This document shows, piece by piece, positions 1 to 11,274 of a stretch of 64,000 bases of DNA (the first letter of the stretch is position 1; the number at the start of each line of letters is the position of its first letter). Origin of the DNA: Costus lasius (Eukaryota > Streptophyta > Magnoliopsida > Zingiberales > Costaceae); NCBI GenBank assembly GCA_027563935.2, contig CM050449.1, positions 78,089,178-78,153,177 of the forward strand, read 5' to 3'. A program made the translations under genes and the position numbers. Below the pieces are notes generated by a model. The model did no database searches. It was given only the letters and a program-made list of their open reading frames with translations, and had not been told where the DNA came from.

Positions 1-2686
1 CATCCTCATCCAGATTTCCATTCAGGAAAGCTGTTTTCACATCCATTTGCCAAATCTCATAATCGTAATATGCTGCTATCGCAAAAAGAATCCGAATAGA
101 CTTAAACATGGCTACAGGTGAGAAAGTTTCATCATAATCTATCCCGTAGATTTGTTTGAAACCTTTCGCAACTAGCCTGCCTTTATAGGTAACCACGTTA
201 CCATCCATGTCAATCTTCTTCTTGAAGATCCATTTACAGCCTATAGGGATAACTCCCGGAGGCGGATCAACCAAATCCCAGACTTGGTTATCTGACATGG
301 AGTCCATCTCGGCGCGCATAGCTTCAAGCCATCTCGCTGACTCCGGTCCACTGACCGCATCCGCATAAGTGAGGGGTTCATCATTATCAATGATGTAGAC
401 TCCGTCATAGCGCTCAGGCTGTCGACGAATCCTTCCCGATCTTCGCGGTTCCCGTGATATCTGAGCCTCAGGTTGTTCATTAACCTGTCCTACCGGCTCA
501 GGCTCATCCAACTGTGCTTGAGCACTTTGTCCTTCCTCTGGATTCTCATCCAACTTTATTTCTCTCCCACTGGCCTCTTGCAGAAGAAACTCCTTCTCAA
601 GAAATATGGCCGTCCGAGCAACAAATACCTTGTTCTCTTTGGGATCGAAGAAATAATAACCCTTAGTTTCCTTAGGGTAACCGACAAAGATACATTTCTC
701 AGATCTGCTCTCTAGTTTCCCAGAGGCGAGCTTTTTGACATAAGCCTCGCAGCCCCAGATCCTGATAAATGTCAAGCTCGGCTGTTTCCCATACCATAAC
801 TCATATGGAGTCTTAGAAACTGCCTTGGATGGCACTCGGTTTAGTACCTTTGCAGCTGTTTCCAGTGCAAAACCCCAAAAGGAATATGGAAGAGTAGCCT
901 GACTCATCAAAGAACGAACCATATCAAGTAACGTTCTATTTCTCCTTTCGCACACACCATTCCATTGCGGTGTTCCTGGCGGAGTGAGTTGTGAGATAAT
1001 CCCACACTCCTTTAGATAGTCAGTAAACTCTCGACTTAGGTATTCTCCACCTCGATCAAAACGAAGTGCCTTGATATTTCGGCCAAGCTGATTCTGTACT
1101 TCATTCTTGAACTCTTTGAACTTGTCAAAAGATTCACTCTTATGTCTCATAAGATAGACATACCCATATCTACTGAAATCATCAGTAAAGGTAATGAAGT
1201 ACTGATAGCCACCTCTGGCATGTTTACTAAATGGCCCACACACATCACTGTGTACAAGGTCAAGTAAACCTGAAGCCCTTTGACCTTTGTTAGGAAAAGG
1301 TGACTTCGTCATTTTACCCATTAAACAAGCTTTGCATGTATCAATCTCCTCATAGGAGAATGATCCCAGCAGTCCATGATCATGCAACCGCTTAATGCGT
1401 TTCTTGTTAATATGGCCTAAACGACTATGCCATAGCAAGGTGCTGTCATCAGCATACTTGGCTTTCTTAATATCAATATTGTGTATAGAACATTCCATGT
1501 CTAACATGAATAACCCATTGTTAATTGAACCAGTAGCATAAACTATATTATCAAGAGAAAGAACACACTTTGAAATATTGCATTCAAAGGAAAATCCCTT
1601 CCTGACAAGAGCAGGAATGGAGATAATATTTTTAGTAATGCTGGGAACAAAATAACAATTGTTTAGTTCTAATACAATTCCAGATGGCAAAGAGATGAAA
1701 TAGTCTCCTACAGCAACAGCAGCAACCCGTGCCCCGTTTCCAACGCGTAGGTCCACCTCATGCTGTCCCACCTGCCTTCTTCTCTTGAGTTCCTGCACAT
1801 TTGAACAAATGTAAACTCCACATGCAGTGTCCAAAACCCATGAAATAGAAGAAGATGAAACCATGACTTCCGTCACGTAAATACCTGAGCCAGAAGCAAA
1901 GCTTCCCCTCTTATCTCCTTGGAGCGCTTTACAGTCCTTTTTCCAGTGACCTAGCTGGCCACAGTGGAAACATCTGTATTCCTTTGACCGCTTAACTTTT
2001 TGCTTCAGAGCCTTGCTGTAACTCTTGACAGGGGCCTTGCCCTTCTTCCCCTTCTTGTTCCTAGAAGGAACCATTAAGACAGAGGTTGAAGGCTTTCCCT
2101 TCAGAGTTTCCTCAGTAGTCAAGAGCATATTCAGCAGCTCTGCCGGAGTACAGTCGATTTTGTTCATATTAAAGTTAATAATGAACGCATCGAAAGAGGG
2201 CGGGAGAGACTGCAGAATGATGTCTACAGCAAGCTCCTGATTGATGGTATGCCCCAGTTTCTCCAGAGCCTCCTTGTGCCCAATCATCTTGAGCACGTGA
2301 GCTCCCACTGGGCTCCCTTCAGCCAGTTTGCTCTGAAAGAACAGCTTTGTCAGATTATAGCGTTCTGTCCTCGCCTGTGCAGCATACAGCATCTTGAGGT
2401 TCGCTATCATGTCTATAGCAGACATATCCTCATGCTGACGCTGCAGCGGTGGCGTCATAGACGCTAGCATCAGGCAAGCGACATCAATGCTATCATTGAC
2501 GTGCTTTTCATAAGCTTCCCGAACCGCCCTTGCGGCGTTCGGAGCGGGTTGAGGCGGTATAGCCGTCTCGAGGACATACAGTTTCCTCTCTGCCTTAAGA
2601 ACAATCTTAAGGTGTCCGAACCAGTCTGAGAAGTTCGGCCCAGCAAACTTCTCTCTTTCCAGTAGGGATCGCACATTGAAGCTCAT
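1..2686 (-). CDS. copia gag-pol polyprotein, open through the visible 895 codons (partial)
   Basis: Encodes the structural and enzymatic polyprotein of copia element A1. It starts at ATG 2684-2686 (MSFNVRSLLEREKF), which matches the start position in copy A2. Going along the protein: gag; a CCHC knuckle CFHCGQLGHWKKDC (near residue 240); an aspartic protease motif WVLDTACGV (near 281); the integrase HHCC region beginning HSRLGHINKKR (near 420) with Asp in HSDVCGPF, Asp in RFDRGGEY and Glu in NGVCERRNRT; a basic linker RRSGRIRRQPERY (near 750); and the RT N-terminal half with VAKGFKQ, ending in FLNGNLDED at the window edge. I find no in-frame stop or frameshift, unlike A2 and A3. It may therefore be an autonomous donor, but the RT active site, RNase H and 3' LTR are out of view. 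Confidence 0.9.
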   Translation of the reverse strand, partial: MSFNVRSLLEREKFAGPNFSDWFGHLKIVLKAERKLYVLETAIPPQPAPNAARAVREAYEKHVNDSIDVACLMLASMTPPLQRQHEDMSAIDMIANLKMLYAAQARTERYNLTKLFFQSKLAEGSPVGAHVLKMIGHKEALEKLGHTINQELAVDIILQSLPPSFDAFIINFNMNKIDCTPAELLNMLLTTEETLKGKPSTSVLMVPSRNKKGKKGKAPVKSYSKALKQKVKRSKEYRCFHCGQLGHWKKDCKALQGDKRGSFASGSGIYVTEVMVSSSSISWVLDTACGVYICSNVQELKRRRQVGQHEVDLRVGNGARVAAVAVGDYFISLPSGIVLELNNCYFVPSITKNIISIPALVRKGFSFECNISKCVLSLDNIVYATGSINNGLFMLDMECSIHNIDIKKAKYADDSTLLWHSRLGHINKKRIKRLHDHGLLGSFSYEEIDTCKACLMGKMTKSPFPNKGQRASGLLDLVHSDVCGPFSKHARGGYQYFITFTDDFSRYGYVYLMRHKSESFDKFKEFKNEVQNQLGRNIKALRFDRGGEYLSREFTDYLKECGIISQLTPPGTPQWNGVCERRNRTLLDMVRSLMSQATLPYSFWGFALETAAKVLNRVPSKAVSKTPYELWYGKQPSLTFIRIWGCEAYVKKLASGKLESRSEKCIFVGYPKETKGYYFFDPKENKVFVARTAIFLEKEFLLQEASGREIKLDENPEEGQSAQAQLDEPEPVGQVNEQPEAQISREPRRSGRIRRQPERYDGVYIIDNDEPLTYADAVSGPESARWLEAMRAEMDSMSDNQVWDLVDPPPGVIPIGCKWIFKKKIDMDGNVVTYKGRLVAKGFKQIYGIDYDETFSPVAMFKSIRILFAIAAYYDYEIWQMDVKTAFLNGNLDED

Positions 2687-4502
2687 GGTGTTCGTTGCTG
2701 CAGGTATCTACAACAATGCAAGAACAGCAAGGTCAGTATCAATGTTAAGAATCAATCAGGACTTAAGAAAGATTCTTTTTCTCACTATTTTATCTGGCTG
2801 AAAAATCCAGCAAAACAGCCCGAAAGAGTAGTACTCTTTTAGTGAGATGGGATCCAGATTTCATACTTGGTCTCCGCGTCCCGCTCAGGTGAGATAAGAT
2901 GCACAGAGTGTACAAGCACTAATCTCTGGTAGGCAGTCCCTGCCAATCGCCAACCCGTGCGATTCCCCTTCATCTGGGCAATCCAGCAGACTGTGCCAAC
3001 TGAGTTGGTACAACACAATCTCTGACCCCACAGATGGCTGCCTCCATGTGCTACCATATGCGCCACATATGTAGCCTACATGGTCAAGCTGACCCGACCT
3101 ACTCCCTGGACCACCACGTGCTATGCTGAGCAATGAGAAGCGATAAATCCCTTCTCTGTAACACGCAGGTGTAATCCCGCACCGTCTGAAGATAGAAGGA
3201 CGTGCCCACTGAGTGGGTACAACACGGCTCCAACGATAGTCAGAACAGTGAGGTTTCGCGTCAGAAGGCTTACGAGCTTGATATTTTAGCGTTGGATTTT
3301 AACGGTCTTTTATCTTCTTCACTATCATGCAATTCCTATGGTGATAGCAGAAGATAAATAAATCATGCTGTTCTACTTATTTAAACAATAAAAGAAAGCA
3401 TGGATCTTATGTGGTAAAAGCCCATAGCCTAAGTAAGACCTTAATTAACTTAAGTCTTCACTTGCTTTTCTTCATGGGTCTTTTGCTGCTCATCTGGCCC
3501 AACCCAGGGCCCAAGTGCCATCTGCAGCTCAGGTGCACCTACCAGGGAAAATGCGCCTGGTCCCAGAGTCGAACCCTGGACCTCCCACCTGGTCAAGCCA
3601 CTGCTGCATGCGCCACTGCCAAGTGTGCTCTGTGCTCTTGTCTGACTAATTTACAAATTAATCTATCTAGACAAGATTGACTCGCAGGTCAATAACATTT
3701 TATAAATTAATTAAACTGTGATTCGCAGATCACAAAAATAAGAATTAATTTACAATAAAATTCCAGGCACGCAGGCCCCAGCACAGCACACATTAAACGG
3801 GCAGCCCACATAAGATTAAATAAACATACATATGGTATCCAATCAGCATGTGATCCAATCATGAAAAATAAAATTTTGAAAAAACCCCATTGAGATTAAT
3901 TTTATTTTTCCCTATTTGCCCTGCTGCCTTACGACGGTCCATTACTAGGGATCCACTCATCCAGCCTAGTCAGATCCACTGCCCTTGCATGCACCAAGTC
4001 CTAACTGACTTGAGTCGACCTAATGGTCAACCATGCATGCACAAGGGCTGAACGACCACAATGAGGTCTGGCAAGCGGGTGTGACCCCGGGCCTAACTCA
4101 TGTGCGTTCATAGGTTGTCTCAATCAGGTATCGCTACACGCCTTTGATGCAGTCGACCTATAGCCACCTCGTGCTTGCGCACAGGTGCTATCTGGTTGAC
4201 CCATCTAGGCTGTCAGATAGTCTGATCAGACCAGTTGGATCGAACCTAGAGGATGACTTCAACCCTAATAACCCGTCTAAGGGTTTAAAGCAGGCGCCTC
4301 TTAGATCTAATGAGAGTCGCGCATGATATAAGTTTTTTTGGAAAAAACCTAAGATGCGCCAACAAACATGCGCAAAGGAAATACATATTTAAGGTTCGCA
4401 AGAAGCAACATAACATGTACATTTTCGCATGTTCTAGATCTAAGCATACAATGGCACCCATGGATCACAAAACATTTAAGCAATCATAAAAACATGCATT
4501 AA
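2687..4502 (-). other. long untranslated leader of copia A1
   Basis: About 1.8 kb between the primer binding site and the gag start, unusually long for a copia leader. No convincing ORF is present. It is conserved in position and sequence in A2 (24862-26660) and A3 (52962-54774). It holds two hairpins of the same design (2992-3012 and 3202-3220) and a tRNA-like B-box sequence (3567-3581, minus strand GGTTCGACTC). A packaging, translation or promoter role is inference. Confidence 0.7.
2992..3220 (-). promoter_or_regulatory. pair of related leader hairpins in A1
   Basis: Hairpin 1 (2992-3012) pairs TGTGCCAAC with GTTGGTACA around loop TGA. Hairpin 2 (3202-3220) pairs GTGCCCAC with GTGGGTAC around the same loop. 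The third base pair from the loop differs as a pair (A:T against C:G), which is what a selected RNA stem would show. The same pair occurs in A2 and A3. Confidence 0.5.
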
Positions 4503-4518
4503 CCTCGCTTTGATACCA
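4503..4518 (-). other. primer binding site of A1 (initiator tRNA-Met type)
   Basis: On the minus strand the LTR end is followed, after two bases, by TGGTATCAAAGCGAGG. This matches the usual plant initiator tRNA-Met site TGGTATCAGAGC with one change. Confidence 0.8.
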
Positions 4519-4520
4519 AT

Positions 4521-6211
4521 TGAAGGGTCCCCTAATCTAAGGGGGGGCGAAACCCTATAGGCGCATATGGAGGTTAAGATGCAACGGAAAGGGGTTTCCA
4601 CGATCTTTGCATGCGTTATGATCAACTTATAAAACTCTGATTGAATGAAAACGATTCATACCATAGCCATTTCTAGATGGCGTCTTGGAAGCAAAAGATG
4701 CAAGCGCCTCTTCTCCAAAGTCTCGCACACAAGATGAAGATGCGCTCCTTCCTTGATGCTCCTTGTGCTAGCAAGGATCGTCCAAGGTGTCTTGATCGCT
4801 TGAAGGGAAGAGAGAGTTCTTTCTTGCTTGGCGTCTTTTCTCCTTGTCATCCACCACACACGAAAATGTGAACTCTCGTCAAGAACTAGAGCTAGCGATG
4901 AACCAAGAGGAGAGGCGTGAATGGAGGCTATCGTGAGGCATGGCCACGATTAGAAGAAGTGCTATCTAAAAATAGCAAGTCACTTCTCAAGTTGCGATCA
5001 TGGGTTTACCCAATCGCAAATCCAATTCACCCTTGAACCATGCGCTCATCCATTGAGCCGGTTCACTTGACTTTGGTTCAATAACCAAATAAACCAAGCA
5101 ATCAGTCCAGATCATAATAAACCCCTAAGGCTTAAGATCTGACCGTTAATCTCTTGATGCTCCTGATCACACCGATCTAGCATCCATTCTCTCAATCGAA
5201 GCTTACCGATCTCAAGCCCTAATCAATCAAACATGATCAGACCAGATCTCACTTACAATCAGAGATTAAGATCCCTTTAAACTGAACCCAAACAATTCAG
5301 TCCACACGATCTGACTTAAGTAAGCCATATCATCAATTTGTGCGACCCTGAGGGTTTCCTTTAAATGTCGGTAACGATAACTCACGTCATCACGATCAGT
5401 GAGGGGTATCTAGCAACACATCACTGTCTCCCGATAGAAAGGAAAGAGTCTTCCAAGACTACACCCAAAATACAGCACAAGTGTGAATCCAATTCACCAG
5501 GCATGCATAATTCCTTTGCCACTGGATGTTTTTATTGGACAAGCATGTCAAGCCTGTAACTCCAATATGATGAGCATGATTAGATCAGATGAACATAGTC
5601 ATCTGGGTATGGCCATACACTTTCTCAATCATCTCATCCAGGGGGCCCCTTTAGAACATCACACTCCTTAAACAAGGAGACGGCAATCCTATGTCTATCA
5701 CTAGTGCCCTAACCTGACTCAAGCTCACCATCCAAGATAGTCTATAACCATTATGTTTCAAATGATATTGAACTACCTCAAAACAATGACAATCATCATT
5801 TAGAAAACACAAGTGATCTCAAGTCAGAGGAAATGTGCCACTTGTTACAATCAAGGATTATTCACATTGTGACAAGCAATTGAATAACCTAGTAGGGTCT
5901 GTCCAGTACATCCAATGTACCCATGAGTCTACATCTTATTCCATGCTCGAAGCATCCTATAAGATTAGAACACATATTAGTCTTAACCATATCAAGGCTG
6001 TCTCATGTTCACCAAGATATCTTGACTAAGGACATAACTGCATGTCAGCCTAGCTGAACAGCTTTGAGACATTATTCAGAAGTACATTTATTGCAGCAGA
6101 CAATGTAAGAAACTGAATAATAACCATGCCTTTATAAACATAAAAGTTTATTACATGATACTGATACAATCCCAAGGCCTCAAACATTAGCCTTAAGGGC
6201 ATACCCCAACA
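4521..6211 (-). repeat. 5' LTR of copia A1
   Basis: 1691 bp with TG...CA ends (in plus orientation it begins TGAAGGGTCCCC and ends ATACCCCAACA). It is homologous along its length to the LTRs of A2 (19280-20956, 26679-28379) and A3 (51273-52946). A low-G run variant (GGGGGGG) sits near the inner end. No protein is encoded. Confidence 0.92.
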
Positions 6212-6249
6212 TTTGCATCCCCCAACGTAATGTGCATGTCCCTAGACTT

Positions 6250-7060
6250 TTGTTTTATAACTGCCTCCTCTTAATCCTAGTATTTGGCAAGAGTCTCTTT
6301 ACATGTTTTTTCTTGTTCCAACAAGCTACCTTGTATGGGGAGGCTTGCATGGCCTCCTAGATTTTTTCCAACTCTTGAGACATGACTGAGAGTGTGTTGT
6401 TTCTAAACTTTTTCATGTCCCCTATCCATTTTTTGAGGGGCACCCTTGATCCTTTTAAGTTTTTGCATTAACATGTACATAGGTGTACCTTGGGTGTAGT
6501 AGAGTTCCATGTGCTTCGAACCACATTGTCTCCTCATATGAATTCTAGAAGTTGAAAAAATTAGAATCTAGTCCCTTTTAAATTATGTTTTCTACTAAAG
6601 TGAATCATTGTAGGAGAATGATCTCACAAATTTAGTTGACAAAAAAATTACCTCATGATTGGAGAATTTATGGATCCATTCTTGATTCGCCAAAATTCTA
6701 TCGAGCTTGTACCATATGTGATCCACACCAAGCTTGGAGTTAGACCATGTGTAATGTGCACCCCACCAATTTATGTCATTCAAGCCCAATGTCAATAACA
6801 TATCCTAGTTATTTTGCATTTCATTCATCCTAGGCTCTTGTCCCCCTAATTTTGCAGCTTGATAGACAACCATATTAATGTCTCCAAGCACAATTGAGGG
6901 TGTGTTTGACATATACTGACAAATAAACTCCCAATTATGATGCCGATGAGTTTCTATATAAAGCCCATAGACTACAAACATATCAAAGAGATATTCACCT
7001 TCTACTTGAAAAGGAAGGAAACAACTTCAACTTGACCAAATATGACTCACACAAGAATCT
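6250..7060 (-). pseudogene. LINE (L1-type) ORF2 endonuclease fragment, decayed
   Basis: Minus-strand translation gives a typical plant LINE endonuclease stretch: YGLYIETHRHHNWEF, then VLGDINMVV and GGQEPRMNEM (upstream of 6801), then after one stop LGLNDINWWGAHYTWSNS and WYKLDRILANQEW (6595-6801). In this family LGD-N, the YTW-N block and the LDR block belong to the apurinic endonuclease-like fold that nicks target DNA. Several in-frame stops follow downstream, and no RT domain or poly-A tail is seen. It is a truncated, inactive piece, possibly cut by A1, whose LTR ends just 39 bp to the left. Confidence 0.75.
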
Positions 7061-7937
7061 TAAAGGGGTAGACATGTTCTTCCTATTTTAGAGTGCAACA
7101 TAGAGGTGTGGCTAAAGCCTTCCAAATTACCCAAAAAACCTTTACAAAAGAGAATAGAGATTATCTCTATATAATCTTGTTGAATTGCATGGTTGTTTCG
7201 CTTGTTTCTTCAATGGAGTTGGCCATTGATTTTTGCAGATGTGGGCTCCTCGAGTTTGGTATATTGAGGATGAAGGAAGAAAATACAAAGGAGGAGAAGG
7301 TGGAGAAGGAGAGTAGAAGTTGGGACAATGGATCAACTTCTTAGGACAAGATAAAAAAAGCTTAACTTTTATATGCCATTCAATATGCATATATGAATGC
7401 TTAAAATGATTTTATACTCATTATAGGATAAATGGTCGTAATTGTAGGATCATTATCACTATGTTTCATTTATCATTGGAATCTCATCCCTATCCTTGTT
7501 ATATTATGTGGGACAATCATATTAGTATTATGTTTATATATAGATGTATAGTTCTCATTCAATATGGTCTTTTATCATGTTGTGATATGGTGTTTTGTGT
7601 TTCCTGTCAAGTAACCCAATATCCAGGAAGAATATTGCAACATTAGGCTCTAGGGCCAAATCTATAGGTTTGAATATTATATGACTGGAGTGGTGCTTAA
7701 TGATTTTTATCATATATGTTATCTGTTATAGTCATGCATAACTTAAGATATATTTGTAGTGATTTTTCTATGTTAGATCATTTATTAATTGACCTTAGGC
7801 ATTTTGTGCCACTATTCCTAACTTAACACAACCTTGGGAAATTTGAGCTTATCAACTTAAAGCTTAGAAAGGAGTTAGTGTACAAAATGATTTATGATGA
7901 TGCACATGAGGTAAAATTAAAGAGGACTTAATTTATA

Positions 7938-8035
7938 TTTGTATTATAAATGAATATATATCTTATTTCAGAACAATAGAAATTTGTTTGTATTATAAAT
8001 GAATATATATCTTATTTCAAAACAATAGAAATTTG
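7938..8035. repeat. 49-bp tandem duplication
   Basis: Two adjacent copies (7938-7986 and 7987-8035) of a unit beginning TTTGTATTATAAATGAATAT, differing by one base by eye. No coding content. Confidence 0.85.
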
Positions 8036-8567
8036 TAGGCAATTCTTTTAGAATTATGTTGTTATTTAAATATTTATAATTATATTAAGAAAATTCTAGT
8101 CAATTAATTGCTAATCATCTCTCACTATTGTAGTAGCTAATTTATTTGCCTTTAAGTATCAGAATGCCCCTTAATAGTGATTTACTTGTATTATCTATCA
8201 TTTACTTAATTGTATATGTTTGCTCAATTTATGATTTAGTTAATTGTAAATGAAGCTATATCGAAGCCTTGGAACAGAAAACATGAGCTGAAGGAGGCAC
8301 TGGAAAACTGAAGCGCGAGGCTGCGCCGGCGACTGGTTTGAGCTCAAAATCTCCCTCCTAACGGCGCGTTGATGCTCGAAGATCGGCTAAGGTTCGACTC
8401 GCCTCCAAACAAGTCGAAGCCATCTAAAATAGAGATCGGACGTGGCCAAAAATAGCTGGTCACCGCCGAAGACTCGGTAGCCGAAAAACACGGGGAAGAC
8501 AAAGAGTTGACTCGGTCCCCAAAATCGATTAAATTGAACTCAATGAAAACAGGTGTGGTTTATCTAT

Positions 8568-8652
8568 TAAAACACAACTCAGCCTAGTGGTCTGGCTGAG
8601 TCAGGAATTCTGGCGCAACGTGGGTTCTCGAGCCCCTACGAGCACAAAATCA
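8568..8652 (+). repeat. SINE-like tRNA-related fragment
   Basis: Contains CTCAGCCTAGTGGTCTGGCT followed 30 bases on by GGGTTCTCGAGCCCC. The spacing and motifs resemble the pol III A and B boxes of plant tRNA-derived SINEs, though the B box carries an insertion relative to GGTTCGANTCC. No target-site duplication or A/T tail was established, so the limits are approximate. Confidence 0.4.
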
Positions 8653-8757
8653 ATGTTTTTAAGATAAAACTAATTTTTAAACCTTTTAAAAATTCAAAAA
8701 AATTTTAGAAAAATCCCTAAAAATTCAAAAAACAAATTATGATTTTCTACAATTATT

Positions 8758-9259
8758 TGTTACGACCCATTTAGTAAGTAAACTATTCATTAACTTGGTG
8801 AGCTGATTTGCAACGTGGCCCAATCTATTAAAATGCTTAAGCCCAAGTTAACAATAGCAAGCCCACTAACCCTTATATACTATATAATATTTCCTCCCAC
8901 TCCTAATGTGGGACTAAACCGGGGTATTATAATCTCCCCCACTTAAGACTTGACGTCCTCGTCAAGCCCACATCCCTTAGTCGGCAGCATGTGAGGTCAG
9001 CCCAATGGTGACTCCACCATCCTCGGTAGCCCTTTCCTATTGGCCTCTCACCATGCAGGACTAAGTTTTGCTCTAATACCATTTGTTACGACCCGTTTAG
9101 TAAGCAAACTATTCATTAACTTGGTGAGCCGATTTGCAACGTGGCCCCAATCTATTAAAATGCTTAAGCCCAAGTTAACAATAGCAAGCCCACTAATGTT
9201 TATATACTATATAATCTTTCCTCCCACTCCTAATGTGGGACTAAACCGGGGTATTATAA
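8758..9259 (-). mobile_element. TRIM: terminal-repeat retrotransposon in miniature
   Basis: Two direct repeats of about 175 bp (8758-8932 and 9084-9259), starting TGTTACGACCC and ending near GGGGTATTATAA, flank only 151 bp. Read on the minus strand, the inner edge next to the right repeat is TGGTATTAGAGC, close to the initiator tRNA-Met site. The inner edge next to the left repeat is the purine run TAAGTGGGGGAGA, a polypurine tract. This is the full set of cis signals with no coding capacity, which defines a TRIM. The LTRs differ at roughly 8 positions, so it is moderately old. The outermost bases and the target-site duplication are not resolved. No 5S RNA motif is seen, so it is not Cassandra. 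Confidence 0.75.
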
Positions 9260-9680
9260 ATATATTTGAGTCTTCTTTCTAATGACCTAGGTTTCATATG
9301 ATTTGGATTAGTGAGTCAAACATTATGACAACTCAAGTACAAAAAGGTCAGGTTTTTATCCAATTAATATCCATGGTGGGTTATTAGAGCATAAACCATT
9401 CATACAAGGGCCAAATCAATCAAATTCAAGACAATAAGAAGATAATAGATATCACAATGTTATAGAATGAAATTTCTCTTGACTTTTAGAGCAATAGACC
9501 AAAGATCACGAAGAAGAAAAGAATACTTACCTAAGAAATCAAAAATCACCCTGAACTTGAGTTTTCTCCATTTCTTCTTCTTCCCCTTCCTTAGCTATTC
9601 TTTCCATCAGGTTATGCACGAAAACCAAGTTACATTTTTGCCTTTTTTTCATATTTATCTGAAGTTAATCATATAGCATG
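9260..9680. other. AT-rich unique sequence, no gene seen
   Basis: Left flank of the Athila element. A 69-codon frame at 9467-9676 has low-complexity, pyrimidine-rich coding and no recognisable domain. Nothing else stands out. Confidence 0.6.
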
Positions 9681-9685
9681 AGGTG

Positions 9686-11113
9686 TGATGCATCACATTT
9701 TGGTAGTGATTTTCATAGTTATTTCATGCTAAATCTAGGCTTATGTTAACACTTTTATACTCATTATAGCCTTATTTCCTTCATATCTTCGGAATCTTCA
9801 CTTTTTGGCACTTTTATTGAATTTCAGGTAAAAACGCCCTTTTTTCGACATATTTTGAAGATTCTGAGGCCGCAGGACGATTTCTTGTGTGGAAAACAAG
9901 CTGCCCGTCAAATTTGGGCTTATTTGGAGTTAGCATGACAATCACGGCCAGGTGAACCCCACGGGGTTCACCATCCCAGTCGCCAGCCTGCGTATCTCAT
10001 AGGGAGCATCACGGCCGGGTGAACCCCAGCGGGGTTCACCAGAAAAACTGTCCAAAACACATCATGGCCAGGTGAACCCGGCGGGGTTCACCGCGATTCT
10101 AACCCAGGCTCGCGAGCGACCCGACCCACACTCGGTTTTCCTTCGATTTCTCACCCGTTCAGAGTCCAAATTTGGCAAGTAAGGTGTCTATGGAAAGCTC
10201 TTTCAGAGGCGAACGCATAGGATATAAAAGCCCTAATTTTCTTGCACTAATCATCGAGCATTCATGCAAAGAACAGACGCGGGCGGAAGAACACAGTGAC
10301 AGAGGCGACTTTTGGAGATTTTCGGCGATTGAGATACACGATCATCACGATTTCTTCAGGATTCCTTTGGTTCATCGTCTCCTTCCCCTTAGTTTCATTT
10401 TCATGTACTTTTCTTATCATTAAAAGAGAGATCTTGAGCGTTTCAATGACGATTGTAGCGTAAACCCTAATTCGGGGTTTGGTGGAAACCCTTTGATAAT
10501 TTTAACTGCAAGCTTTGTATCTATTTATGTTATTTGGTATAAATTTGTGAGCATATTTTACTTCAACGTATTTATTTCGTGATTTTATCTTGGCCAAATA
10601 TTTTCACGTGTTAGCCGTTACGATTCATATCGAGAGAAGGATCGTAACGATCGAAGCTCTGAGTAAAACTTGCGAGACCTCGACACGAGAGTGCTTGGTC
10701 TTCACTCAAGGATTTCATAGTCTGCCATAGAACTCATTGGGTTCGTCTTAGAACGATCCACCGCGAGAGTAGGAGGTCGGTCTAAAACGAACACCGGGGT
10801 GTATCACTCGAGAGAGGGCACCTTGTACCCTAGGGTTAGACTCCTTGTGCAAAACCAATAAACCAAATAACTAATATCTTTCTTGTGCGATTAAGATTAT
10901 CATCGTGGTGGAAGCCATAGCCCTGAATTCTCTCTCATATCTTTTCTCTACCGACGTATTTGTAATTGCTTATTTATGATTTCTGTTCTCAAACCCACGT
11001 TTCGATTCGCCTAGCTATTAGGACTCGAACTGTCTAGTACTCAACTTGCTCCCTGTGGGATTCAACATCTTTTGTATTACTGCGACATATCCGTGCACTT
11101 GTGGAGTGTGTCA
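9686..11113 (+). repeat. 5' LTR of the Athila element
   Basis: 1428 bp with TGATGCATCA and GTGTCA ends. A candidate TATA box (TATAAAA, 10223-10229) lies after three palindromic units (9940-10092). The partner LTR at 30844-32336 is 65 bp longer, mostly through gain of a fourth palindromic unit and partial loss of the second. Substitutions sampled by eye are about 3-5%. Confidence 0.92.
9940..10092. repeat. three palindromic units in the Athila 5' LTR
   Basis: Units near 9940-9972, 10007-10041 and 10060-10092. Each has a lead CATCACGGCC-like segment followed by GGTGAACCC, a 1-3 base centre, and GGGGTTCACC, i.e. a near-perfect 9-10 bp inverted repeat. They lie about 53-67 bp apart. Matching units occur in the 3' LTR and upstream of the env-like ORF. 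Confidence 0.85.
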
Positions 11114-11119
11114 AGTTTA

Positions 11120-11138
11120 TGGTGCCGTTGCCGGGGAG
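11120..11138 (+). other. primer binding site of Athila (tRNA-Asp type)
   Basis: TGGTGCCGTTGCCGGGGAG, six bases after the LTR end. It is one change from the usual Athila site TGGCGCCGTTGCCGGGGA, which is complementary to the 3' end of tRNA-Asp. Confidence 0.85.
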
Positions 11139-11274
11139 CAACGTTTGATATTAGTATATTTTTGAGAACTTGTAGACTAGGCTTTAGGTTAGTTTTTCTT
11201 TATTGTACTGCTATTTACTCATTCTCTTTGCTTACTCGCTGTCTTAGAACTTTATAATTTTTACTGACCATTTT

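Larger units (their letters stand above)
1..6211 (-). mobile_element. Ty1/copia retrotransposon, family A copy 1 (A1), 3' part outside window
   Basis: Minus-strand LTR retrotransposon. From right to left: 5' LTR (4521-6211), primer binding site, a 1.8 kb leader, then a gag-pol frame that runs off the left edge inside reverse transcriptase. The order gag, protease, integrase, RT is diagnostic of Ty1/copia. It is nearly identical in layout to the complete copy at 19280-28379. The 3' LTR lies outside the window, so its target-site duplication cannot be checked; the five bases after the 5' LTR are TTTGC. Confidence 0.93.
7061..8757. other. AT-rich stretch without a recognised gene
   Basis: No gene recognised. 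The longest open frames here (60-83 codons, both strands, 7093-7646) have no family signature. The stretch contains a 49-bp tandem duplication and, near its right end, a SINE-like tRNA-related sequence listed separately. Confidence 0.6.

Noticed and set aside
2885..3133. 82-codon minus-strand frame in the A1 leader
   Set aside because: Overlapping frames are shared among copies because the DNA is conserved, but start and end differ in A2 and A3; treated as untranslated leader.
8758..9259. Cassandra-type TRIM
   Set aside because: The LTR has no recognisable 5S RNA promoter or body.
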